Shown here piece after piece: positions 43,160 to 50,554 of a DNA stretch of 64,000 nucleotides. Made by a program: the position numbers and the translations under genes. The notes beneath the pieces were generated by a model. That model did not search any database and had not been told where the DNA came from. It worked only from the letters and a program-made list of their open reading frames with translations. Numbering within the stretch: position 1 is the first letter of the stretch; every line of letters starts with the position of its first letter. Source of the DNA: Sphingomonas sp. IC081 (lineage in GTDB: Bacteria > Pseudomonadota > Alphaproteobacteria > Sphingomonadales > Sphingomonadaceae); assembly GCF_006874585.1 (NCBI RefSeq), contig NZ_CP029765.1:1-64000 (forward strand). The letters are read 5' to 3'.

Positions 43160-43360
43160 ATGGAACCTCTGCGTCACCTCGATCGCGACACCCGCCGTGC
43201 CAGACTGCTGGCCGCTCGTACCCGACCCGTCGGCGGCATCAACAGGCGCGGAATCTTCACCGGCCATTGGGATCGCGGCGACGTCGTGCGCCAATTTCGC
43301 GGCGGCAACGGATCGTGGCTCGGCCTCGCAACTTACGTAGCAGGCGACCCGGCCACTTGA
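43160..43360 (+). CDS. Small basic protein
   Basis: 66 residues, Arg-rich (MEPLRHLDRDTRRARLLAAR), ATG at 43160 after AAGGA. Its last 28 bases overlap the 3' end of the convergent IHF/HU gene. Function unknown. Confidence 0.45.
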   Translation: MEPLRHLDRDTRRARLLAARTRPVGGINRRGIFTGHWDRGDVVRQFRGGNGSWLGLATYVAGDPAT

Positions 43361-43644
43361 TCGCGCAATCCCTGGCTCGGCCTGAACGTCACCACGCGCC
43401 GCGCTGATACCGGCACCTCCACCCCCGTCTTCGGATTGCGCCCGACCCGCTCGGCCTTATCGTTCAGCAAAAATGTCCCGAAATTCGTGATCTTCACGTT
43501 CTCGCCTGCGGCTAACGCATCCGTCATGCGCTCGAGGATCTGCTCGACCAGGTGAAGTGCATCGTTCCTTGAAAACCCAACCGCACGATGCAGCGCCTCC
43601 GCAAGATCCGCGCGCGTCAACGTCGATCCTTCATCTACCGGCAT
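43333..43644 (-). CDS. IHF/HU-family DNA-bending protein
   Basis: 103 residues with the HU/IHF fold: LTRADLAEALHRAVGFSRND, VKITNFGTFLL, then GRNPKTGVEVPVSARRVVTF, whose arm sequence is closest to IHF-alpha. It would bend DNA at the plasmid origin, oriT or promoters. The C-terminal tail (GLRDQVAG) is normal length. AAGGA lies 11 bases upstream of the ATG. Confidence 0.85.
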   Translation of the reverse strand: MPVDEGSTLTRADLAEALHRAVGFSRNDALHLVEQILERMTDALAAGENVKITNFGTFLLNDKAERVGRNPKTGVEVPVSARRVVTFRPSQGLRDQVAGSPAT

Positions 43645-43709
43645 TTGGCATCTAATCCTTTGCTATCAACATATATGGGCCCTGCGGCCAACTGACGTGC
43701 GCCCGCGCG

Positions 43710-44672
43710 CTAGACGGCCTTCCCTTCATCGCGGCGCCGCTGCCGCAGCGGTGCCCCCTCGAGCGTCACCCTATCAAAGCTGAAAACGTGCTCTCGCGGG
43801 CTGTTTTGACACCGTCCGACAATCCGCCCCGGATACTCCAAGCCGCCACGCGCCAGCATCACCGTCTCAGCATCACATATCGGGCAATCCGCGAAATATC
43901 TCCTGATCACGATCGCCAGTCGTCCTTCACTGCCACGCTCGCAATTAAGAACCACCCCCCCGTCGACGTCCGCAACGTCGCCCATACCCAGCAGCAGAAT
44001 GCGATCCGTGAACAACCGATTCCAGCGCTGCGACAAGGACCACACACAGCCTAAAGGCACCGCTAGCAGTGCCAGATACGTCATCGGGCCTGCAAACACG
44101 CCCTTTGCCGCAGAGTACAGCGCCAATGACAGCGCGGCCATGAATAACATGAACGTCACGCACAGAACGATCAGCGGCGTCAGAAACAGCCACCTTCGGT
44201 AATCCTTCGCGTGCAAACCCACGCCGGGGTGCGTCAGTCGTCCCAACCGTGACAACCTCGGAACAGTCTCGCCCGTTCGATAACGCAGGATCGAACCGGC
44301 TAGCTGAAACGGAACCTCCTGTTCCGGCTCCTCGATCACCCCCAAACGGTAGCGATAGGGCCTTCGATCCTGATCGCACCGGAACTCCAATAAGCCGGGC
44401 ACCCCTTCCGAAAGGTAGGCTCGATGCGTATCGAACTGGCGGCGGAGCTTCTTTTCGTCAGCCCAGACGTTCGAGGTGAACTCAGTCCTTATAGGATCGA
44501 CCTCGGCGACAATCTGCTTGCGGGTGAACTCGCCCGACCCGCCCATGGCGCTCAGGATTACAAGCCCCTTCAGAAATGCCTGAATGTCATGGCCATCAAC
44601 ACGTCGCTCGATAGATGTCTGAATTGATTGAATAATCTCAGGAGATAGTTTCGCTTCTTCAAAGGTCTTCAT
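43710..44672 (-). CDS. Two-span membrane protein with Cys motif
   Basis: 320 residues. The N-terminal 160 residues are soluble and helical, then two spans (WLFLTPLIVLCVTFMLFMAA and GPMTYLALLAVPLGCVW), and a C-terminal domain with CPIC and a later GRCQNS that may bind zinc. Starts after AAGGG. Upstream of the IHF-like gene on the same strand. Function unknown. Confidence 0.6.
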   Translation of the reverse strand: MKTFEEAKLSPEIIQSIQTSIERRVDGHDIQAFLKGLVILSAMGGSGEFTRKQIVAEVDPIRTEFTSNVWADEKKLRRQFDTHRAYLSEGVPGLLEFRCDQDRRPYRYRLGVIEEPEQEVPFQLAGSILRYRTGETVPRLSRLGRLTHPGVGLHAKDYRRWLFLTPLIVLCVTFMLFMAALSLALYSAAKGVFAGPMTYLALLAVPLGCVWSLSQRWNRLFTDRILLLGMGDVADVDGGVVLNCERGSEGRLAIVIRRYFADCPICDAETVMLARGGLEYPGRIVGRCQNSPREHVFSFDRVTLEGAPLRQRRRDEGKAV

Positions 44673-44734
44673 AGCCCTTTAGACTTCGCCCCGCTCATGC
44701 GCGCCTTACGCGGCTCCAACAACTGGAGCCTAAC

Positions 44735-45028
44735 ATGAGCAACGACAGCCTCAAGACCTACCGCATACCATTCGAGATCAAATGTCGAGGTATTGAAATC
44801 CAACTGAGCGCTATCGGCAGAAATCTCTCTTTGCGGATAATCGATGACCCATCAGATGATGGCGATTTCGAAAAGCTAATTCGTGTTGACGAATGTGCAG
44901 TTCTTCAGAGCGAACATCCGAAATGTTATCGTGCCTATCGGCTGACAAACGGGCAGTGGAAAGTCACTCGGCACCATATCGAACGCCTCGGGTTTCAGAT
45001 CATTCATTGGATCCGTCCAAGAGATTAG
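44735..45028 (+). CDS. Small hypothetical protein
   Basis: 97 residues, beta-rich (YRIPFEIKCRGIEIQLSAIG), with GGAG seven bases before the ATG. Divergent from the membrane protein gene at 44672. AT-richer than its neighbours. Function unknown. Confidence 0.5.
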   Translation: MSNDSLKTYRIPFEIKCRGIEIQLSAIGRNLSLRIIDDPSDDGDFEKLIRVDECAVLQSEHPKCYRAYRLTNGQWKVTRHHIERLGFQIIHWIRPRD

Positions 45029-45290
45029 GGGTCATCTCGCCTGCGGCGAGACCGGGCTCTAGTCGCCTGCGGCTCCCGGAGCCCCTGCGGGTCTCCGCCC
45101 TTCGGGTTTCGATCCCTTGCCCGGGCGCCCTGCCCTCGTCGTCATCCGGCCTGCAACGGGCGTGAGAGGCCCTGCGTCGCGCGAGCGCCCCCTTCCCTCT
45201 CCTCCAGCCTCCCACGGCGCCCTTGGCCCACGCGCAGCGCCAGTAGCCTGCGGCTGTTGTCGTCCCCTTCGGGGCCGGTTCTCTTATCCA

Positions 45291-45324
45291 TGCTGGGGAC
45301 CGGCGAGGACGCCGATCCCCAGCA
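45291..45324. repeat. Hairpin TGCTGGGGA/TCCCCAGCA
   Basis: A 9-bp perfect stem with a 16-base spacer that itself contains CGG/CCG pairing (45300-45314). It stands 16 bases before the large palindrome. No T-run follows. Confidence 0.5.
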
Positions 45325-45339
45325 CCAACCTCGCGCCAG

Positions 45340-45588
45340 GTCATTCACCACACACTGCGCCACCCCCGCCAGTGTCCCGGCGTCGCACACCGGGTTGCTC
45401 AATCAAAAGCTGCCTCCGACCAAGCTGCGCTAGCCAATCCGCGCTGGCTGGCTTTTGTCTGCTTGTCGCAGACAGCCAGCGCGGATCGGCAAGCTCCGCT
45501 AGGCCGCAGCGCGACGTCTTTTGATCGAGCGATCCCCGGCGTGCCACTTGGGACACAGGCGAAGGTGGCTCCGTGTGCGGTGAATGAC
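45340..45588. repeat. ~249-bp imperfect palindrome
   Basis: Two inverted arms of about 120 bp meet at a GTCTGC-TTGTC-GCAGAC hairpin (45457-45473). Paired blocks include GTCATTCACC (45340) with GGTGAATGAC (45579-45588), CAGTGTCCC with GGGACACAG, CTCAATCAAAAG with CTTTTGATCGAG, and ATCCGCGCTGGCTG with CAGCCAGCGCGGAT. It fills most of the 45029-45832 gene-free, GC-rich region. No gene is supported in either arm. It may be two facing copies of a mobile repeat or a structured origin. Confidence 0.7.
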
Positions 45589-45832
45589 AACCCACCCCCT
45601 TGCGCTCTGTTGGTCAGTAAAGACGGCCCTGGCGGGCCGACGTTTATTTGTAATGTCGCTACCGCGACAACTATTTAGGCTCAGGTTCACCATGTACGGT
45701 AAATAGCTGTCAAGAAATCAATGCATTTCAATATTTTGAGTTTAGCGAGTAAGATTAGTGTGTCGGAAGGGAAGGGGAGAGGCCCCGGACCAAAGACTAG
45801 GGGATAAGCCCCGCACTATAGGAGTAATGCTC

Positions 45833-46279
45833 ATGAACATCGGTACTTTCGCCCTCAAGAACGGCCAGCTCATCGGTTCGATCGCAACCCTCACTGTCGA
45901 CCTTGCCCGCCTTGGCCTTCGCCCCGTCGAAAGCACGAACGAGAAGGCCCCCGCGTTCGAGATCATGGCGTTGAACGTCGCTCGCAAGTGGGTGCAGGTC
46001 GGCGCGCTTTGGGAAGCCACCAGCAATTCGACCGGCGAGGTTTTCTATCAGGGCAGCCTCGACGATCCCAGCCTGCCCGAGAAGATGGCAATCATGGTCT
46101 TTGGTGACGACGAAGACGGCTATCGCGTCGTCTGGAACCGTCCGGCCCCCATGCGCCAGAACATGGACGGCACCCGCCAGACCCGCCGCCGCCAGCGTGA
46201 CGACAGTTTCGGTGAAGGCAACGCCACCGAAGATGGCCGGATCACGCAGACCGACGAGGATTTCGTCCCCGAGTTCTGA
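45833..46279 (+). CDS. DUF736 family protein
   Basis: 148 residues with NIGTFALKNGQLIGSIATL, the usual opening of the DUF736 family on plasmids and integrative elements, followed by ...FEIMALNVARKWVQVGALWE. The ATG at 45833 has GGAG eight bases upstream; the ATG at 45827 is too close. The C-terminus is charged and disordered. Function unknown. A purine-rich tract lies at 45764-45782. Confidence 0.75.
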   Translation: MNIGTFALKNGQLIGSIATLTVDLARLGLRPVESTNEKAPAFEIMALNVARKWVQVGALWEATSNSTGEVFYQGSLDDPSLPEKMAIMVFGDDEDGYRVVWNRPAPMRQNMDGTRQTRRRQRDDSFGEGNATEDGRITQTDEDFVPEF

Positions 46280-46294
46280 TCCCCCCGACGGGAA

Positions 46295-46318
46295 GGGAGA
46301 GGGTTGCCCCCCTCTCCC
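46295..46318 (+). terminator. GC-rich hairpin between DUF736 and DUF2493 genes
   Basis: GGGAGAGGG (46295-46303) pairs perfectly with CCCTCTCCC (46310-46318) across a 6-base loop. No T-run follows, so attenuation or mRNA protection is as likely as termination. Confidence 0.5.
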
Positions 46319-46355
46319 GACCCTATTCGCTATCCCCTGCCAAGGATGAGTTATC

Positions 46356-47504
46356 ATGACCAAGGAAACGAACAGCCGCAGCTATAGCAGCTTTGCCGAC
46401 TTCGCAAAGGCCATCGGCACCACGCCCGCCGAACTGCGCAAGCAGTATCTCGACAAGGCGATTGCCGACACCATGCGCGGCGAGGATGAAGCCGGAACCG
46501 CAGCCACGCCCGACGAGCTGGCAGCGCTGGCCCGTGAGGCAGAGATTGCCGACATGATCGCGCAAGATTCCGTGCTCGACAGCTTTACCGAAGCATTCGG
46601 CGACGTGACGGCGCTTTCCATCCTCGACATGGGGGGCGAGGCACAGGAACTGGACATGCCCGAGCCCGCCGAGGCGCAGGCAGAATGCCATGCCATCATC
46701 AACACCATCTTTGACCTTTTCCGCGACACCCGCCTTGAGCCGAGCGCGCAGGCCATTGCATGGGGCATCGTCAATTCGTTTCACTACGAAGCTGAGAAGC
46801 TGGCCCGCGAGGAGGACACGCTTTGCCGCGACCTGAAAGACAGGATCGAGCAGGACGACCGCAGCGAAATCTATGCAACCGAGATGGAAGATTTGCAGCT
46901 TCGCGCCCGTACCAAGATGGAGCAGCGCGCCGCCATCGAATGCATGCGCGACTATGCCGCCAACTGCTACCGTTCGCAGACCGGCCGCCCTTGGAGCACC
47001 GCGCGCGGATCGAGGGTTTCGAGCGTCACCACCGCAAGCCAGATCGCATCCGCCGATTTCCTGAAAGCCCGCGCAACCGCCATGCGCGAAAAGCGCAACC
47101 CCACCGGCCCGATTGTCGTCTTTTCCGGCGGTCAGGAATGGCACGACTATCAGCAGCTTTACGCCCGCCTCGACCAGATCAAGGCCCGCATCCCGAGCAT
47201 GACCCTTTGCACCACCGGCCAGCGCAAGGGATGCGACGCCATCGCCGCAGCTTGGGCCGCACAAGCTGGCGTGCCGATTGTCACCTTTGCCCCGAACGCG
47301 CAGCGCTTCGGAAAGAGCGCCGGTTTCAAGCGTAATGACCAGCTTGTCAGCCTCCGGCCCGTCGAAGCGATCATTTGCCAAGGCACCGGCATTCAGTCGC
47401 ACTTGCTGGACGAACTGAAGGGCGCAGGCGTTCCCACCCACGCCTTCCGCTATGACGCACAGGCCCCCATGCCCGCCGACGCCAAGCGGCAGAATTGGGG
47501 ATGA
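46356..47504 (+). CDS. DUF2493 (SLOG-like) family protein
   Basis: 382 residues. The C-terminal 130 residues carry a Rossmann-type SLOG/DUF2493 domain: IVVFSGGQEWHDYQQLY, then GQRKGCDAIAAAWAAQAGV and an IICQGTGIQSHLLDELK segment, as in nucleotide-binding YspA-like proteins. The N-terminal half is helical and acidic. AAGGATG precedes the ATG. May bind or cleave nucleotides or ADP-ribose derivatives; inference. Confidence 0.7.
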   Translation: MTKETNSRSYSSFADFAKAIGTTPAELRKQYLDKAIADTMRGEDEAGTAATPDELAALAREAEIADMIAQDSVLDSFTEAFGDVTALSILDMGGEAQELDMPEPAEAQAECHAIINTIFDLFRDTRLEPSAQAIAWGIVNSFHYEAEKLAREEDTLCRDLKDRIEQDDRSEIYATEMEDLQLRARTKMEQRAAIECMRDYAANCYRSQTGRPWSTARGSRVSSVTTASQIASADFLKARATAMREKRNPTGPIVVFSGGQEWHDYQQLYARLDQIKARIPSMTLCTTGQRKGCDAIAAAWAAQAGVPIVTFAPNAQRFGKSAGFKRNDQLVSLRPVEAIICQGTGIQSHLLDELKGAGVPTHAFRYDAQAPMPADAKRQNWG

Positions 47505-47613
47505 GATAACAGGGGCGGACCAGCGCCGCCCCTACCCTTTCCTTGGCAGGAGCATTGGGCCAGCATCGGAGCACGTCCCCGGCGCTGGCCCTTTGTCGTC
47601 CACGTCGCGCTAG

Positions 47614-47641
47614 GTGGGGGAAACCCTACGGTTCCCCCCAC
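47614..47641. repeat. Strong hairpin in gene-free block
   Basis: GTGGGGGAAACC (47614-47625) pairs with GGTTCCCCCCAC (47630-47641). It is in the 47505-48038 gene-free stretch, otherwise GC-rich and lacking a gene I can support; a purine-rich tract closes that stretch at 47991-48018. Confidence 0.5.
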
Positions 47642-48038
47642 GCCAGGCCGCCGCGCGCGCCGCCGCCAACATCGCCCCCGCCGGGGCTCGCTGGCGACGC
47701 CGCGCGCGGCGACCTTCCCCCCTCCGGTAAGGAGCTGCCGCAAGCAAGACGATCGGCCCCGCGCCGCTCGACCTGGCCCCCAGATATCGAGGGCGGGGGA
47801 GCGCGCGCCGGGCATCGAACCCGGCGCGCGCTGCTGCCGCGAGCATGAACACAGATCCGCGCCGGTCTGCCAGCGCCGCGGCTTCCCGATCAGGACCATC
47901 GGGACCACCCTGCCCTCCCCCCTTCGGGTGGCATTTCGCTCTGTCTCCCATTGCGCCTTCGGCGTCCCCGATCCGTGACCGGATCGGCGCTGGAGGAGAG
48001 AGGGAGAGACGAGGCGAGTTTGACGAAGGAGCTTCCCG

Positions 48039-48617
48039 ATGATCACTTTCCGCATCAAGGATGATGCCGAACCCGACAATCTGCGCCCCGTCATGATCGA
48101 CCCCCTGCAGATGGGCGCCCTGCGCGAAACACTCGACGAATACGGCAAGCGCTATGGCCTCGATCTCATCATCCACGACTACGGCTCGCTCGACGAACAC
48201 GTCTTCGCGTGGGAGGCCCGCACCGCCATGATGCCGATCGCCATGATCGCCCGCCACTTCACCTTCGACGTCGACGCGATCGCCCTGATCGAGACGGCCC
48301 AATTTCTCGGCCGTCGCATCCGCATCGCCCGCCGCGATGACGAACCCGACATCATGGTGACGCTCTCGACCAACCCGGACGCCGCGCCCGAGATGAACGT
48401 CTCCAACTCGAACGCCTACGCCATCCTCGCGATGCTCGGCCTCGACCTCGACAGCTGCGGCACCATCAGCATCGAGCAGCTGCGCGGCAGCCTTGCCGAT
48501 CCCGTCATGGCAAGCCGGCTCGATGCCGAGCCGGGCCTTGCCCGATACCTGCCGGCACTCAACCAGATGGCCGCGATCACGTCGCCCAGCTGCGCCCTTC
48601 GCATGGTCTGGTCATAG
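48039..48617 (+). CDS. Hypothetical plasmid protein
   Basis: 192 residues, soluble, mixed alpha/beta, with AAGGAG before the ATG. A hydrophobic helix (EARTAMMPIAMIARHF) is amphipathic rather than a membrane span. No recognised domain. It stands alone between two gene-free GC-rich blocks. Function unknown. Confidence 0.55.
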   Translation: MITFRIKDDAEPDNLRPVMIDPLQMGALRETLDEYGKRYGLDLIIHDYGSLDEHVFAWEARTAMMPIAMIARHFTFDVDAIALIETAQFLGRRIRIARRDDEPDIMVTLSTNPDAAPEMNVSNSNAYAILAMLGLDLDSCGTISIEQLRGSLADPVMASRLDAEPGLARYLPALNQMAAITSPSCALRMVWS

Positions 48618-48655
48618 CGCCCGGCAAAGTACTCCACCTTTCGGCGCGGGGTCGC

Positions 48656-48695
48656 CTCGCTTGCCTTGGCCTGACGGCCAGGGCTACGCATCGCC
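48656..48695 (+). repeat. 40-bp direct repeat, copy 1
   Basis: Matches 49362-49401 at 36 of 40 positions; shared core GGCTACGCATCGCC. Both copies sit just after a gene and end in a GC-rich run. Confidence 0.6.
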
Positions 48696-48785
48696 GCCCG
48701 CGCCACGCCGATAGGTAAAACCACCACACAGTCTTCCCATTGTGACCTCCGGCGCGCGGCCGCGTCAAGGACGGCGGGGCCCCAC

Positions 48786-48849
48786 CATTTTCTTCGGCGG
48801 ATCGACCTCGTCGCGCCAATTACAGCGCAGCGGCCGCCAAAGAAAATCG
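48786..48849. repeat. Inverted repeat CATTTTCTTCGGCGG/CCGCCAAAGAAAATCG
   Basis: Arms at 48786-48800 and 48834-48849 match at 13 of 15 positions and extend outward into GGGGC/GCCCC. It is the main feature of the gene-free 48618-48959 stretch. Confidence 0.5.
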
Positions 48850-48959
48850 TGCCCCCCACCGCCGCTTCGCGGCGCGAAAGGCTCGCCTTTCGCGTCCCTG
48901 ACCCGACCGCGCCCCGAAGGTCCGACCGTAACTGTCGTTTTGACTAAGGAGTGAGCGTT

Positions 48960-49265
48960 ATGAGCACGTCAGTTACCCTCCCGGAAGACAAGATCGAGTT
49001 CATCGCCAAGTCGGATAAGGAGATCCGGATCGAGCATCGCATCGCCTCGCTCGAAGCCGAAATGCACCGCGCCTGTCGCATCCATGACCGCCGCGACGAC
49101 TTCATCGAAATGATCGATTGGACCTCCATGACGATCGACGATCGCGAGACGGTCCACAACCATGCCGACCGCCTCAACTGGAGCATGATCGAGATCGACC
49201 ATGAGATCATGCTCGCATCCGAAGCCCTCTACGTCGAGCACATGGAGAACCCGCTCAACTGGTGA
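48960..49265 (+). CDS. Helical coiled-coil-like protein
   Basis: 101 residues, highly charged and helical (KEIRIEHRIASLEAEMHRAC and later heptad-like segments). The ATG at 48960 follows AAGGAG with eight bases between; a GTG at 48951 is less likely. No recognised family. Function unknown. Confidence 0.55.
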   Translation: MSTSVTLPEDKIEFIAKSDKEIRIEHRIASLEAEMHRACRIHDRRDDFIEMIDWTSMTIDDRETVHNHADRLNWSMIEIDHEIMLASEALYVEHMENPLNW

Positions 49266-49361
49266 GCCCAATCCGCCACGCATGGGAGGCGCAGCCCCAC
49301 AGGGCCGCGCTTCCCTTTTTTTGTCTGATGCCGTCCAGATCGCTGCCGCGTCTGCCCCCGG

Positions 49362-49401
49362 CTCGCTCGCCTCGGCCTAACGGCCAAGGCTACGCATCGC
49401 C
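49362..49401 (+). repeat. 40-bp direct repeat, copy 2
   Basis: Second copy of the repeat at 48656-48695 (36/40 identical), lying in the 49266-49485 gap between converging genes. Confidence 0.6.
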
Positions 49402-49485
49402 GGGGCCCGCCTCTAAAGGAATGGCCGCCCGAATGGGCAAGCCCATCCGCGCGGCCATCGGTCGTTTGTTCGGTGCCGGAACGGC

Positions 49486-49710
49486 TCAGGCTGACGCCTG
49501 AAGCCGTTTCTCCACCTCGTCCACGCCCAGCGTCTTCACCGCCTTCATGATCCGCTCCAGTCGATCATGCGGGAGCTTGAAAAGCCCCGCCTTCTCGACC
49601 GTCCCGATCGCCGCCTCCCGCACCTTCTGTTGATGCGCCTTGCGACGCTCCGACAGCTTACGTTCCTCGGCCTCGATCGCGGCCATTTCTGCGTCCAGTG
49701 ACTTCGCCAT
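49486..49710 (-). CDS. Small coiled-coil protein near the transfer region
   Basis: 74 residues, MAKSLDAEMAAIEAEERKLS then RRKAHQQKV, a charged coiled coil followed by a GLFKLPHDRLERI helix. The size and composition recall small relaxosome or conjugal-transfer accessory proteins, but the link is weak. Start at 49710 has AAGG eight bases upstream; ATG 49716 is too near it. Confidence 0.5.
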   Translation of the reverse strand: MAKSLDAEMAAIEAEERKLSERRKAHQQKVREAAIGTVEKAGLFKLPHDRLERIMKAVKTLGVDEVEKRLQASA

Positions 49711-50066
49711 TTTCATTACCTTCTGGTCAGGCTGATCGGCTCTGAACAGCACCACCATAACCGGACCTGGCGCACCGGAAAACCCGTGTCGTACTCCCCT
49801 ACGATACGACTGCGAAGTCGCACCCTTCACTCACGGATGATCCATGCACTTGCGACCCCATTCGACCCGCGCAAAGCGCCCTTCCCCTTCGGTCGCTTCC
49901 GCCTCACGGCGGACCTTTGCCCCCCGGAAACCGGAGGCAAGCCCGAACCAGACGAGGATCAGAACACAACGAGGCTTCACGGACGATAAGACAGCTCAAT
50001 AGGCACACCCTACGCAACGGTGTTGCAGGATTATGGTTGAATAACAACATGTTACCAACATATTTA

Positions 50067-50162
50067 ATGTAATCCCAATCAACCCCATTTGTAATCCCAT
50101 TCACTCCCATTGCAAATTATGCGATATTTCAGAAACTTGGCTGGGATTACATGGGATTACAT
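50067..50162. promoter_or_regulatory. Four-copy ATGTAATCCCA array, candidate oriT/operator
   Basis: Two forward copies (50067-50077 and 50090-50099, the latter lacking the first A) face two reverse copies (50142-50152 and 50152-50162) across a 42-bp AT-rich centre. It lies 107 bp before the RHH gene that opens the traD-traI operon, the usual place of oriT and of relaxosome-protein operators. The rest of the 49711-50269 gap is AT-rich at its right end and has no gene. Confidence 0.6.
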
Positions 50163-50269
50163 GGATTTTTAGCGCCTAATTAAACTTGCTATCCGCAGGG
50201 AACGCGAGTAGTAAAAGCCCGCTTTCCGCAAAAGCTCACCATCCCCTCATTCGAGAGGATGGTTTGAAC

Positions 50270-50554
50270 ATGAGAAGTACCCAGCGATCCGTAAGGTTCG
50301 ACAAACACGATCTTGACCGGCTCGACGCGATCGCTGCCGACCAAGACAGATCCTTTGCTGATCTCATAAGGTTCATAGTCAAGCGACACCTGGACGGCGG
50401 CGTATTCGATAATGCGAGCCACCTTCGACTAGCGCGAGTGTGTGAGTACACACAGGCTGCCGTCGACACGATCCTGCGCGAAGAACACCCCGATCATCGG
50501 AAACTCGTCCTCGAGGAAACGACCCGTCGCATGGAGCGGTATCATGGCGCGTAA
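50270..50554 (+). CDS. Ribbon-helix-helix relaxosome accessory protein
   Basis: 94 residues opening MRSTQRSVRFDKHDLDRLDA, a ribbon-helix-helix fold of the TraY/MobC/CopG type, then a helical C-terminus. Its place directly ahead of traD and traI, with the repeated motif upstream, suggests it binds oriT and represses its own operon. The ATG at 50270 follows GAGAGGAT; an in-frame start at 50186 is longer and unlikely. Overlaps traD by 11 bases. Confidence 0.65.
   Translation: MRSTQRSVRFDKHDLDRLDAIAADQDRSFADLIRFIVKRHLDGGVFDNASHLRLARVCEYTQAAVDTILREEHPDHRKLVLEETTRRMERYHGA

Noticed and set aside
45029..45832. Several short frames in the GC-rich block
   Set aside because: They lie inside the palindrome, have no ribosome-binding sites and mirror each other on both strands because of the inverted repeat.
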